Part shown: piece after piece, positions 1 to 9,535 of the stretch | Numbering within the stretch: the first letter of the stretch is position 1 | Layout of the letters: each line of letters begins with the position of its first letter | From: Saprospiraceae bacterium | Lineage (GTDB): Bacteria; Bacteroidota; Bacteroidia; Chitinophagales; Saprospiraceae | Direction: 5' to 3' | Length of the DNA: 42,178 bases | NCBI GenBank assembly: GCA_019187365.1 | Contig: JABARE010000028.1 | Coordinates: 1-42,178, forward strand | Notes under the pieces: model-generated | The model's database searches: none | Told to the model about the DNA's origin: nothing | The model's input: only the letters and a program-made list of their open reading frames with translations | Position numbers and translations under genes: made by a program

Positions 1-100
1 CTCCCTGTTGATGCCAGAATGAAAAGGGCTGCCTCTCTTCACTCCCTGTTGATGCCAGAATGAAAAGGGCTGCCTCTCTTCACTCCCTGTTGATGCCAGA
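1..100. repeat. 41-bp tandem repeat array (2.5 copies, cut by window edge)
   Basis: Two identical 41-bp units lie at 1-41 and 42-82, and a third starts at 83 and keeps identity for about 20 bases before turning into other sequence. There are no spacers between units, so this is a simple tandem repeat and not CRISPR. The unit junction contains a 21-nt stretch (26-46 and 67-87) that is the exact reverse complement of the end of the 148-bp repeat next door (233-253). The array may continue to the left of the window. Confidence 0.9.
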
Positions 101-109
101 ATGAATTTA

Positions 110-531
110 GGGAAACAAGACGAGGCGCGGTGAAGGAAGCTATGTGGAGCAATAACTGACTGAACCGCAACGAAGTATTGTGAAGCTAAATTCATTTCGC
201 GCGCAAGCCAATGCGGTCTGGCTGGCGCAAGAGGGAGTGAAGAGAGGCAGCCCAAAAGGGAAACAAGACGAGGTGCGGTGAAGGAAGCTATGTGGAGCAA
301 TAACTGACTGAACCGCAACGAAGTATTGTGAAGCTAAATTCATTTCGTGCGCAAGCCAATGCGGTCTGGCTGGCGCAAGAGGGAGTGGAGAGAGGCAGCC
401 CAAAAGGGAAACTAGACGAGGTGTAGCGAAGGAAGCTGTGTGGAACGATAACCGACTGAGCTGCAACGAAGTATTGTGAAGCTTAATTCATTGAGTGGGT
501 GAGCCTGTGCGGGTTGGTTGGCCCAATAGTG
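110..531. repeat. 148-bp tandem repeat, three copies, the third degenerate
   Basis: Units begin at 110, 258 and 406, an exact period of 148 bp. The first two are nearly identical. The third has many substitutions and fades out by about 531, just before the ABC transporter promoter. The reverse strand is open for 108 codons (140-466), but the predicted peptide is simply the repeat translated, so it is probably not a gene. The sequence looks like an intergenic repeat family; its role is unknown. Confidence 0.88.
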
Positions 532-552
532 GATTATTCGAGGTGCCCTGAA

Positions 553-560
553 TACTTTTG
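553..560 (+). promoter_or_regulatory. TAnnTTTG -7 element before ABC exporter
   Basis: TACTTTTG matches the Bacteroidota primary sigma -7 consensus TAnnTTTG. It ends 3 nt before ATG 564 and 21 nt before ATG 582. No TTG is seen at the usual 19-21 nt upstream spacing. Confidence 0.5.
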
Positions 561-563
561 CAG

Positions 564-2342
564 ATGCAAACGCGCCCTAAGATGAACTGGGGAGAGCTGG
601 TGCGATCCTATCGCATCTTCCGGTTCATCACTCCATATCGCTGGTATTTCTTTTTTGGAATGGTATTCCTCGTTTTGGGGAGTGGCCTCTTTATGGTCTT
701 TCCTGCTGCAGCAGGTGAAATGGCCAATGCTGCCATCGGAAAAAGCAAATGGCCACTCAGTTTAGCTTCTTATGGTTTGTTGTTTTTGGTAATCCTGGTG
801 CTTCAGGGCATCCTTTCGTATTTCCGCACCTTGTTTTTCGCACGCGTCAGCGAATATGGAATGGCCGACTTGCGGCAAGAACTGTACTCGAAAATTATTT
901 GCCAGGACATGGCCTACTTTGAAAGCCACCGCATCGGGGAACTCACCAGCCGCCTCACCGCAGACGTCGAACAGTTGCAGGCTGCCTTTTCCGTTACGCT
1001 TGCGGAATTTATCCGCCAGATCGTTGTGCTCGTCGCCGGAATCGGGATCATAGCATGGATGACGCCCCGTCTTGCCCTGACCATGTTGCTCACTTTTCCC
1101 GTGATTGTCGTGGCGAGTATCCTGTTTGGCCGTTACGTTCGCAAATTGTCGCGCGAGCGGCAGGATGCTCTTGCCGGCGCCAATACCATCGTGGAAGAAA
1201 CCCTGCAGTCCTTCCAAAATGTTAAAGCATTCACCAACGAACTTTTTGAGATAGGGCGCTACAGCAATTCCATTCGCGACATGGTGCTGATCTCCATGCG
1301 CTATGCACGCACGAGGGGCGTCTTCTTCATTTTTGTGATCACTGTCCTGTTTGGTGGACTGTTTTTCATTTTGTGGAGAGGTGCCATCCTGGTGGAACGC
1401 GGTGAAATGGAAGTCGGCGATTTGTTTTCCTTTATCCTCTACACGGGCATTATCGGCGGAGCCATTGCAGGAATTGGCAACCTCTATACAGCCATTGCCG
1501 GATCTGTGGGAGCTACAGAGCGCATTCAGGCTATACTGGATCGCCCTTCAGAAGTCGATCTCGCTGTATCATCAATGACAGAACCCGTCTCTGGTACAGC
1601 GGGACAGGTTGAATTCAAAAATGTGCACTTCAGTTATCCATCCAGGCCAGATGTTGAAGTCCTGCACGACATCAACCTTCAATTGGAGCGCGGACAGCGC
1701 GTTGCCCTGGTGGGCTCCAGCGGGGCAGGCAAGTCGACGATCGTCCAACTGCTGATGCGATTTTACGAACCCTCTGCCGGGCAAGTGCACGTGGAGGGCA
1801 GGCCTGCCAGCAGTTATGAATTGCGCGAGTACAGAAGCCGACTGGCAATCGTTCCCCAGGAAATCATCCTCTTTGGGGGAAGCATCCGCGACAACATCAA
1901 ATACGGCAAACCAAAGGCGAGTGAAGAAGAGGTACGCGAGGCTGCGCGCCAATCCAATTCACTGGAGTTCATCGAATCCTTCCCACAGGGCTTCGACACC
2001 ATCGTCGGCGAGCGCGGGATGAAACTCAGCGGAGGCCAACGTCAGCGCATCGCCATTGCCCGGGCCATCCTGAAAGATCCCACAATCCTCATACTCGACG
2101 AAGCCACTTCCTCGCTCGATGCCGAAAGCGAACGCCTGGTCCAGGATGCTTTGGACAAGCTCATGTCTAAACGCACTTCGCTGATCATTGCCCACCGCCT
2201 TTCGACCATTCGGGAAGCGGATCGGATTTACGTTCTCCAGAAAGGTCGCATTGCAGAGTGCGGAACACATGAAGAACTTGTTTCACTCGAACACGGTGTC
2301 TACCGACGTCTGGTCGAATTGCAATTGGATCCGGCCGAATAG
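564..2342 (+). CDS. MsbA-like ABC exporter (fused membrane and ATPase domains)
   Basis: This is a half-size ABC exporter of about 592 residues. The N-terminal part (roughly residues 20-320) has the hydrophobic segments of a type-1 exporter membrane domain. The C-terminal part is a complete ATPase: Walker A GSSGAGKST (about 384-392), signature LSGGQ (about 488-492), Walker B ILILDE followed by the D-loop SSLD (about 508-519), and the switch histidine in IIAHRLST (about 544). It should work as a homodimer in the inner membrane. The family includes MsbA-type lipid flippases and multidrug exporters; the substrate cannot be read from sequence. Start is uncertain: ATG 564, ATG 582 and an upstream TTG at 558 are all in frame. 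A -7 element ends at 560, which excludes a long leader and makes 564 or 582 most likely. murB follows after 81 bp. Confidence 0.92.
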   Translation: MQTRPKMNWGELVRSYRIFRFITPYRWYFFFGMVFLVLGSGLFMVFPAAAGEMANAAIGKSKWPLSLASYGLLFLVILVLQGILSYFRTLFFARVSEYGMADLRQELYSKIICQDMAYFESHRIGELTSRLTADVEQLQAAFSVTLAEFIRQIVVLVAGIGIIAWMTPRLALTMLLTFPVIVVASILFGRYVRKLSRERQDALAGANTIVEETLQSFQNVKAFTNELFEIGRYSNSIRDMVLISMRYARTRGVFFIFVITVLFGGLFFILWRGAILVERGEMEVGDLFSFILYTGIIGGAIAGIGNLYTAIAGSVGATERIQAILDRPSEVDLAVSSMTEPVSGTAGQVEFKNVHFSYPSRPDVEVLHDINLQLERGQRVALVGSSGAGKSTIVQLLMRFYEPSAGQVHVEGRPASSYELREYRSRLAIVPQEIILFGGSIRDNIKYGKPKASEEEVREAARQSNSLEFIESFPQGFDTIVGERGMKLSGGQRQRIAIARAILKDPTILILDEATSSLDAESERLVQDALDKLMSKRTSLIIAHRLSTIREADRIYVLQKGRIAECGTHEELVSLEHGVYRRLVELQLDPAE

Positions 2343-2423
2343 TGAGCACCATTCCCAACATCGGAAATGTAGCCCGGCAGCCTAATACACCGCAAAGTCT
2401 TAGCTTAGCCTAAAATTAAAAAC

Positions 2424-3443
2424 TTGGAAGAGATCCGCAGGGGCACACCATTAATGGCCTACAACAGCTTTGGCATCGACGCCTTTGCGGAAAGCCTTGT
2501 GCACATCCGCCAACCGGAACAGCTTGCCCCATTTCATCCGGGAATGCCGTTTCGCATCCTGGGTGGCGGAACCAACGTCCTCATCACCTCAGATTTGCGC
2601 GGTGCAGTCCTCCGCATGGAAATCGACGGGATCGAAGTTCTGCAAGACAATGCCCAAGGGGTGTTGGTACGCGCAGGGGCTGGTCAGGCCTGGCACGGTT
2701 TGGTTGAATGGGCAATCGGACGCGATTTGGGAGGCATCGAAAACCTCAGCCTCATACCGGGAACGGTAGGGGCAGCACCCGTTCAGAACATCGGAGCCTA
2801 CGGGGCTGAACTGAGCGAAGTGTTCGCATGGGCAGAAGTATGGGACCTCGAAACGGGAAGAACCCGGCAGGTGAAGGGCGAAGAAGCAGGATTGGGATAT
2901 CGCGACAGCCATTTCAAAGGAATGTGGAAGGGCCGTTACGTCATTACCCATGTGGTGCTGCGCCTGCAACGCCATCATCGCCCCAATATTTCCTATGCGG
3001 TGGTGCGCGAAGCCCTCGAAAAAAGAGGCATCACCGACCCATCCATTCGAGAGGTGAGCAATGCCATTGTGGAAATCCGCAAAGCCAAGCTCCCCGATCC
3101 TGCGTGCCTGGGAAATGCCGGTAGCTTTTTTAAAAATTGTTCCGTCGATGCAAGGCGATATAGTGAATTGAAGTTGCGTTTTCCGGAAATGCCCGCTTTC
3201 GCACAGCAGGACGGCAGTTTTAAAATACCAAGCGGATGGTTAATTGAATCCTGCGGTTGGAAGGGATTGAGCCGGGGCCAGGTAGCCTGTTACGAAAAAC
3301 AAGCACTGGTTTTGGTCAATATTGGTGGGGCAACGGGCCAGGAAATACTGGCTTTTGCAAATGAGATTTCACAATCTGTTTTCAATCACTTCGGACTTAA
3401 ACTGGAACCCGAAGTCAATATTTGGGGAGACAGCCAGATATAA
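2424..3443 (+). CDS. murB: UDP-N-acetylenolpyruvoylglucosamine reductase MurB
   Basis: MurB is the flavoenzyme that reduces UDP-GlcNAc-enolpyruvate with NADPH to UDP-MurNAc, the second committed cytoplasmic step of peptidoglycan precursor synthesis. The protein is 339 residues, close to E. coli MurB (342), and is the type I form. Visible landmarks are the FAD-binding GGGTNVL near the N-terminus, IPGTVGAAPVQNIGAYG, the GYRDS segment with catalytic Arg160, GNAGSFFKN with the proton-donating Ser234, and the C-terminal LEPEV with Glu330, matching E. coli Arg159/Ser229/Glu325. I chose the TTG start at 2424 because it gives the usual roughly 12 residues before the conserved NSFGIDA; ATG 2454 is the alternative and would remove 10 residues. 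No promoter motif is evident in the 81-bp gap upstream. Confidence 0.96.
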   Translation: MEEIRRGTPLMAYNSFGIDAFAESLVHIRQPEQLAPFHPGMPFRILGGGTNVLITSDLRGAVLRMEIDGIEVLQDNAQGVLVRAGAGQAWHGLVEWAIGRDLGGIENLSLIPGTVGAAPVQNIGAYGAELSEVFAWAEVWDLETGRTRQVKGEEAGLGYRDSHFKGMWKGRYVITHVVLRLQRHHRPNISYAVVREALEKRGITDPSIREVSNAIVEIRKAKLPDPACLGNAGSFFKNCSVDARRYSELKLRFPEMPAFAQQDGSFKIPSGWLIESCGWKGLSRGQVACYEKQALVLVNIGGATGQEILAFANEISQSVFNHFGLKLEPEVNIWGDSQI

Positions 3444-3445
3444 AA

Positions 3446-3477
3446 TTGGCAAATGCGCCACTGAACCGTTATTTTTA
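3446..3477 (+). promoter_or_regulatory. Candidate promoter of the LRR protein gene
   Basis: TTG at 3446-3448, then 21 nt, then TATTTTTA at 3470-3477. The spacing fits the Bacteroidota -33/-7 pattern, but the last base of the -7 box is A instead of G. It lies 64 nt before ATG 3542. Confidence 0.4.
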
Positions 3478-3541
3478 CTAAAAGATTGCACCAAGGGCGA
3501 TGCGTTTTGCTCGCCATGGCCTATTACCCAAATGCCTTAGC

Positions 3542-6500
3542 ATGAGGAATCAAATATTGTGGGCATTGTTGTTGGCTTCTTCCTGGGTACAGGTATCCGC
3601 CACCAGTGCCCTATGTGCGGTATGTACCCGACAAACTGATTCGCTGGCACTGGTAAGCCTTTACCAGGCTACTGATGGCGCCAACTGGACCGTTACCTGG
3701 AATCTTCAGAATCCGATGACGACTTGGGCAGGTGTGCTTCTGGATCCAGGGGGCTGTGTTCGGAGCATTGTGCTGATCAACAACGGGCTCAACGGGGTTC
3801 TGCCTGCTTCGCTGGGCACTTTGTCGGATCTGCGGCTGCTTTATCTGTTCGGCAATTTTCTCAATGGCCCCATTCCTCCCGAACTTGGTCAGCTCGGCAA
3901 AATAGAAGATCTGGTCCTGGAAAACAACCAACTTACCGGAAACATCCCCCAGGAATTGGGAATGTGCTCTTCGCTCAAAACGCTCAGCCTCGGCAACAAT
4001 TTTCTGGATGGCGAATTGCCTGCCGCACTGGGTAACCTGACAGAGCTGGTTACTCTGGTGCTATCGAATAATGCTCTTACCGGATCCATACCAAGCTCCT
4101 TGGGCAGCCTGGCCAAACTCGGTGTTCTCGACTTGCGACGAAATCAATTCGGTGGTTCCCTGCCAGCTTCTCTTGGTCAGTTGTCCTCTCTGAGGGAGTT
4201 TTATGTTCAGAACAACCGGCTAAGCGGAACCATACCGGCATCCATGGGAAACCTGATCCAGATGAACCATTTCTGGGTCTTCGACAACGATTTTACAGGA
4301 GAGGTACCAGATCTGAGAGCAGCACCGCTGGCCAGTTTCAGGATTGAAGACAACCGTTTCTCCGGCATTCCGGATTACAGTACGGTCCAAACCTGGGGCA
4401 ATTCATTTCCTTTTGGTCTGATCATCACCGGCAATGCCTTTACATTCGAAGACTTGCTCCCCCTCAAAAAAATCCACCCGCGCTTCTATTACGATTTTGA
4501 CCCACAGGACCCCGTGGCCATTGATTCTTTACAACTGATCAATGAAGGAAGCCAGTATATCGTACAAACCTTTGTCGACCCCGGCATCACGGAGAACAAC
4601 TACAAATGGTTTAAGGATACCAGTCTGGTATTCATCAGCAACCGCAATACCTACGAAATACTTCAGGCATCTGAAGCCGACGAGGGCTATTACAGCGGAA
4701 GGATCACCCACCCTGAAATCAGCAACTTTGAAATTCGGATTGCGCCTTTTCGCCTGGTAGTCTATGACCCTCTGCGCTGCGACAAGCCACTTGCCGGCGA
4801 ACGCTGCGATTCCGCCATTGCTTTTTGCAGCACTTCCGAACTTCATAAATATTGCGGCTCGCTGGGAAATCCGGATACCGCGATTCATTATTTTCTGTGC
4901 GACAGCTCCATCCCGGTGAACAATCCCCGTTGGATGTCATTTGTCGCACCTTCCGACAGCCTGTTCATCGAAGTAATCCCCTCTGATTGCGCGGGAATTG
5001 ACGTTGGCGGAACTACATTCCGAGGAATGCAGGCTGCAGTCTGGTCATCCTGTGGGCAAACCCCCGACAGCATTTTACTCTGCCACAGCGATTGCACGGA
5101 GGGCCCCATCCGGCTATCTTCCAACGCCTTTCAGATCGGACAAACCTACCGTCTGGTCGTCAATGGGTGCATGGGCGACAACTGCAATTACCTCGTCGTG
5201 ATGCGCCATGGACGCAAACCCTTTGAACTGGCAGAGCCGGGTCCGATTGTTGGAGAAAATTCAATTTGCGCCGATGGTTCTGTCCATGCTTACCACACCA
5301 ACCTGATCTCCGGGGCTACGACCTACCAGTGGTTTTTAGACGACACCCTGGTTGCCAGTACCCCCGACAGCGCGGTTGAACTCATCGACCTCGAACCCGG
5401 AGAGTACCTTTTAAGGGTGCGGGCGGTCAATTTTTGCGACACCACCCACTTCAGCATCTTTCCACTTAAAGTCAATACCTTTTTGCGCGTGGCAGATCTG
5501 TCTGTTACGACCCTTGCTAGGGACAGCGCCTTTGTTGTGAGCTTTACCATTATAGGAGGAGTAAAACCCTACCTTTTAGTGCTCGGCAGGGGAACCATAG
5601 ATACTGCCACAGGTCGGTTTACTTCCGACATTCTGTTGTGCAAGTCGGCCTACGAATTTGAGATCCGTGACACCAGTGGATGCCAGGTTACCGTCGCCGG
5701 CTTCGAGCGTTGTGGATGCAACGGAGTTGCCGGAAGCATGCCTCAAGACAGCCTGACGGTTTGCGAAGGGCAGACTTTTGCTGTACAGTATACAGGTCCC
5801 GAAACCAGAGACTCCGGTGATTTGGCGATATACATCCTGTATACGGACCCGCTAAACCCAGCGGGAAGCATCATACGCAGCAACGGTTCGGGTATATTTC
5901 CCTTTGACCCGGCGCGATTCCGTTTTAACGTTTGGTATTATGTTTCTCGGGTTGTCGGCCGGCGAAATGCGAAGGGAGAACTCAACTTTCTGCATCCCTG
6001 TCTGAGCATCTCGAATTTTCAGCCCGTCATTTTCCGACCCAAGCCCTTGGTATCGGCAGGCCCGGACCGAGCCGCTTGTGGAACAGCAAGCCTACTGGAA
6101 GCTTTTGGCAATTTTACCACGGGGGAATGGAAACTGGTCTCCGGTCCAGGACTGGCCTTATTTGCAGATGCCCGTGCTCCCTTGACTACCGTAGAGGTGG
6201 ATTCGCTGGGCGATTACACCTTTGCTTTTGAGGTGACCAATGGTTATTGTCCCGGAAAAGACGAGCTGCGCATTCGATTTCAGGAAGGCCTTCACCCGGT
6301 TATCGGAGGATATTCTAGCGTCTGCGAAGGGCAGCATACCGAACTCGACGGTGGAAACTTCGAGCGGTACAAATGGTCTACCGGGGATACAACGCGCATG
6401 TTGCGGGTGGATGCTCCAGGGACCTACTGCCTTACCGTATCGGATGCATCCGGATGCAGCGGCTCCACCTGCCTGACCGTCGTACTTGCAAACGCACCAT

Positions 6501-7375
6501 CGGCAAGCCTCGTGGCCCCAGACAGCCTTTGCACCGGAGATCGCGCCATCATCCTCCTAAGTGAACCGTATACCTCATACCGGTGGAGCGATGGAACCTC
6601 AGCGCCCTTTTTGCCCATCGACACCGGTGGCCGCTACTGTGTAACTGTGACTGCAACCAACGGCTGTACGGATGAAGCCTGCTACGATGTTGCTTCCAAG
6701 AGCCGGTCTTTCCGGTTTTTCAGAGACACGGCCTGTTACGGTTCTACCTATACCTACCTTGGCCGCAGTTTTTCAACGGAGGGCACCCACGACATAGCCC
6801 TGGATGGTGCAGCTCCCAACGGCTGCGATAGTATCATTCGCCTGCAGTTGCACTGGTGGCCCGAACTGATTGTCGCCGATACGCTGATTTTCCCCGATGA
6901 CGGCACGCGAACAGGTGTCATCAGCGTGGTGATGGCGGGTGGAGTTCCTCCTTACCAATATCTGTGGAGCAACGGCAGCCGGACCCCCGGGATCGCCAAC
7001 CTGATCTCCGGAAACTACCAGTTGTTTGTAACCGATGCGAAGGACTGCGTGGCTGTATTTAACTTCTTCGTTCCAAAAGCCGTGGGCACTTCGGGATCGA
7101 CGGGTACCAACAAAATGCCCCGGTTCGCAGCCTTTCCCACCCCGGCTGTGGCGGGAGGAAGTTTGTATATTGAAAATCATGGTTCGCCCTGCATGGTTCA
7201 CATCAATTTATTCGATGTCTGGGGAAGAAATTATTGCGAACAAACGTTCGTTAGCTTTATGACCGATGATCAGCATCGCATCACATTGCCGGAATCGCCT
7301 GGGTTATACCATCTGCTCATCACCGACGAATTTGGGAAAATTCACTTTGCAAAAATCTTAACACATGATCGTTAA
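3542..7375 (+). CDS. Large secreted leucine-rich-repeat protein with T9SS-like C-terminal domain
   Basis: This is a predicted secreted or surface protein of about 1277 residues. ATG 3542 gives a clean signal peptide (MRNQ, hydrophobic core, cleavage near VSA); an in-frame start at 3500 would bury it. After the signal comes an LRR N-cap-like segment (ATDGANW, then a W-x-G-V motif), then about eight 24-residue LRRs of the plant-like L-x-G-x-IP type (about residues 75-256). An Ig-like segment follows (about 320-410), then a Cys-rich domain, several PKD/Ig-like stretches with repeated WSTGDTT-, WSDGTS- and WSNGSR-type motifs, and a C-terminal domain of about 80 residues resembling the T9SS type A sorting domain, although its PNP motif is weak (FPTPAVAGG). 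A role in adhesion or ligand binding is inference. The next gene starts within 8 nt of the stop or overlaps it, so the two are probably co-transcribed. Confidence 0.87.
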   Translation: MRNQILWALLLASSWVQVSATSALCAVCTRQTDSLALVSLYQATDGANWTVTWNLQNPMTTWAGVLLDPGGCVRSIVLINNGLNGVLPASLGTLSDLRLLYLFGNFLNGPIPPELGQLGKIEDLVLENNQLTGNIPQELGMCSSLKTLSLGNNFLDGELPAALGNLTELVTLVLSNNALTGSIPSSLGSLAKLGVLDLRRNQFGGSLPASLGQLSSLREFYVQNNRLSGTIPASMGNLIQMNHFWVFDNDFTGEVPDLRAAPLASFRIEDNRFSGIPDYSTVQTWGNSFPFGLIITGNAFTFEDLLPLKKIHPRFYYDFDPQDPVAIDSLQLINEGSQYIVQTFVDPGITENNYKWFKDTSLVFISNRNTYEILQASEADEGYYSGRITHPEISNFEIRIAPFRLVVYDPLRCDKPLAGERCDSAIAFCSTSELHKYCGSLGNPDTAIHYFLCDSSIPVNNPRWMSFVAPSDSLFIEVIPSDCAGIDVGGTTFRGMQAAVWSSCGQTPDSILLCHSDCTEGPIRLSSNAFQIGQTYRLVVNGCMGDNCNYLVVMRHGRKPFELAEPGPIVGENSICADGSVHAYHTNLISGATTYQWFLDDTLVASTPDSAVELIDLEPGEYLLRVRAVNFCDTTHFSIFPLKVNTFLRVADLSVTTLARDSAFVVSFTIIGGVKPYLLVLGRGTIDTATGRFTSDILLCKSAYEFEIRDTSGCQVTVAGFERCGCNGVAGSMPQDSLTVCEGQTFAVQYTGPETRDSGDLAIYILYTDPLNPAGSIIRSNGSGIFPFDPARFRFNVWYYVSRVVGRRNAKGELNFLHPCLSISNFQPVIFRPKPLVSAGPDRAACGTASLLEAFGNFTTGEWKLVSGPGLALFADARAPLTTVEVDSLGDYTFAFEVTNGYCPGKDELRIRFQEGLHPVIGGYSSVCEGQHTELDGGNFERYKWSTGDTTRMLRVDAPGTYCLTVSDASGCSGSTCLTVVLANAPSASLVAPDSLCTGDRAIILLSEPYTSYRWSDGTSAPFLPIDTGGRYCVTVTATNGCTDEACYDVASKSRSFRFFRDTACYGSTYTYLGRSFSTEGTHDIALDGAAPNGCDSIIRLQLHWWPELIVADTLIFPDDGTRTGVISVVMAGGVPPYQYLWSNGSRTPGIANLISGNYQLFVTDAKDCVAVFNFFVPKAVGTSGSTGTNKMPRFAAFPTPAVAGGSLYIENHGSPCMVHINLFDVWGRNYCEQTFVSFMTDDQHRITLPESPGLYHLLITDEFGKIHFAKILTHDR

Positions 7376-7382
7376 ACACCTT

Positions 7383-9467
7383 ATGAAAAGAATCGCAGGC
7401 ATTGCCTCAGGAGTCCTTCTGGCCGGCATCATGTGCCTCAGTGCACAGAGTGGAATTCGCGTCGAGCGCTGGATCAACGGCGTGACTATCCCCGTCGATA
7501 TCGCCCACAGCGGGGACGACCGGCTTTTTGTTGTCGAAAAGCCGGGCAGGGTGAGGATCATCCGCAACAACACCCTGCTGCCAAATGCCTTTTTAGACAT
7601 CAGGACCAAAGTCCGCTCCAGTGGCAACGAGCAGGGTTTGCTCGGGCTGGCCTTCCACCCGCAATTTCGCAACAACGGACTGATCTACGTCAACTATACA
7701 TCCGATTCTCTCGGTCCAAACAATACCCTGATCGAGGAATACCGTCTTTCAAACGACACAGATTACATCGATCATCAGTCAGGACGGGTGCTGCTGGTCA
7801 TCAAGCAGCCTTTTGGCAACCACAACGGCGGGTGTCTTAAGTTTGGCCCGGATGGATTTCTATACATCGGCATGGGGGACGGTGGCAGTGCAGACGACCC
7901 GAACAACAATGGTCAGAATAAGCTGGCCCTGCTGGGCAAGATGCTTCGCATTGACGTAAATGCTCCCAAAACCTACAACATTCCGCCATCAAATCCCTTT
8001 GTAAATAAAACCGAATACGCACCGGAAATCTGGGCTTTGGGAATGCGAAACCCATGGCGCTTCAGCTTCGACAGGCTCACCGGAGACCTGTGGATTGGCG
8101 ACGTTGGCCAGGGAACCTGGGAAGAGATCGATTTTGAACCTGCCGGCGACCCGGGAGGCCGAAATTATGGCTGGCGCTGTTATGAAGGAAACGCAAACTT
8201 CAACCTCGCAGGCTGTGAACCAAAGGAAAACTATACCTTCCCGATACATGAATACCTCAGCGACGAAAGGGTGAACGGATGTTCGGTTACCGGTGGATTC
8301 GTCTGCCGCGGAGAAGACTATCCTTCCCTTTATGGAAAATACCTGTACGCCGATTATTGCAGTGGGAAGATGTGGACCATTGAGAAACTTCAGGGTGGGG
8401 GTGTCTCCAATGCGCTGGTCTACGACCATACAAACAACGCGGTGACCACTTTCGGTGAAGACGCACAGGGCAATCTGTATTTTGCAGATGCTACGGCCAG
8501 TGCCATTTTCAGAATTTACGATACCTGCAATCTGGCGGTATCCGTCCAGACTCAGGATGAATCTTGTCCCGGGTACCGCGACGGTTCCGCCAAAACTGAA
8601 TGGAGCGATCAACCGGGGGTTCTTTTTGAGTGGTCCACAGGCGACACCACCGGGCAGTTGCAGGGTCTGGCTCCGGGAAATTATTCGGTGACCATTACCC
8701 GCGGACTTTGCCGTGCAACCGCTCAATTTGAAATTTCGGGGGCAACACCGGACACCGCTTGCACTGAAGGGTTTCCTTCCATTTCCATTTGCGATGGAGA
8801 CTCAACCACCTTGGTGGCCTGTGATGCAGGTACAAACAGAGGCTATGCATGGTTCCGCAACAATAGCCTGCTGCCGCAAACGGGTCGTCAGTTGACGACA
8901 TCAGACCCAGGCAATTACCGGATCCGATGGATTGACAGCAGTGGTTGCCTTTCTGAACCGTCCGGTGCGGTGGAGGTGAAGCGGTTGCCGCTGCCTCCCA
9001 AACCCGGAATCGGCGTCGTGGAGGATTCCGTCTTTTCGGATCCCGGCTATGCATTGTACCGCTGGATCCGGTTTGGACAGGTACATGAGGAGACCATCCT
9101 GCCCTACGTTAAGGTAGGAGGAGCAGACGGTTATTACAGCGTGCTGGTCATCGATTCAAATGGTTGTACCAGTCCGTTGTCGGACTCCATCTACGTAGTG
9201 AGACCGGCTTCGGACAATCCGGAGACAGAAGGGTCCTCCAGGATCATCCCAAATCCCGTAAAAGATCAACTTTGCATTCATACCGATCTGAGCCTGGTGA
9301 ATTGGGAAATACTGGACCTGAGCGGGAGAAGCCTAAGCCGTGGAAAATTCACTTCCGGTAATACTTGCCTGGGTTCAGAAGTCATTGGATTGCTTGCACC
9401 CGGGTCTTACTGGTTGCAATTGAACAACGGCAAGGGAAGCATCCATTTGGCGTTCACCCGATCGTAA
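7383..9467 (+). CDS. Secreted PQQ-type sugar dehydrogenase-like protein with T9SS-like tail
   Basis: This is a glucose/sorbosone dehydrogenase (GSDH) beta-propeller protein of about 694 residues. The signal peptide ends at LSAQ when translated from ATG 7383; an in-frame ATG at 7365 overlaps the upstream stop by 11 nt and is possible. The propeller spans about residues 25-385. It shows EKPGRVRI, EQGLLGLAFHP, the FGNHNGG motif with His147 at the position of the soluble-GDH catalytic base, GMGDGGSADDP, GMRNPWR with Arg222, and IGDVGQGTWEEI. The family oxidises sugars using PQQ and calcium, though many homologues have no proven substrate. Two Ig-like/SprB-like segments follow, and then a C-terminal domain with IIPNPVKDQL and LDLSGR typical of T9SS type A sorting signals. 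It probably shares an mRNA with the LRR protein. No PQQ synthesis genes are in the window. Confidence 0.9.
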   Translation: MKRIAGIASGVLLAGIMCLSAQSGIRVERWINGVTIPVDIAHSGDDRLFVVEKPGRVRIIRNNTLLPNAFLDIRTKVRSSGNEQGLLGLAFHPQFRNNGLIYVNYTSDSLGPNNTLIEEYRLSNDTDYIDHQSGRVLLVIKQPFGNHNGGCLKFGPDGFLYIGMGDGGSADDPNNNGQNKLALLGKMLRIDVNAPKTYNIPPSNPFVNKTEYAPEIWALGMRNPWRFSFDRLTGDLWIGDVGQGTWEEIDFEPAGDPGGRNYGWRCYEGNANFNLAGCEPKENYTFPIHEYLSDERVNGCSVTGGFVCRGEDYPSLYGKYLYADYCSGKMWTIEKLQGGGVSNALVYDHTNNAVTTFGEDAQGNLYFADATASAIFRIYDTCNLAVSVQTQDESCPGYRDGSAKTEWSDQPGVLFEWSTGDTTGQLQGLAPGNYSVTITRGLCRATAQFEISGATPDTACTEGFPSISICDGDSTTLVACDAGTNRGYAWFRNNSLLPQTGRQLTTSDPGNYRIRWIDSSGCLSEPSGAVEVKRLPLPPKPGIGVVEDSVFSDPGYALYRWIRFGQVHEETILPYVKVGGADGYYSVLVIDSNGCTSPLSDSIYVVRPASDNPETEGSSRIIPNPVKDQLCIHTDLSLVNWEILDLSGRSLSRGKFTSGNTCLGSEVIGLLAPGSYWLQLNNGKGSIHLAFTRS

Positions 9468-9535
9468 GGAGCCCAGGAGGGAGGGGCCGGATTCATCGAA
9501 AGCAACAGGAGATCCCTTCTGAAGGCGAAAACGAA

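Noticed and set aside
1..100. CRISPR-like repeats
   Set aside because: The 41-bp units are directly adjacent with no spacers and no cas genes are present.
140..466. 108-codon minus-strand ORF in the left repeat region
   Set aside because: The peptide is a translation of the 148-bp tandem repeat, has no start context and no recognised domain.
7989..8726. 245-codon minus-strand ORF
   Set aside because: It is antisense to the GSDH domain, which has intact family motifs; no recognisable protein on the reverse.
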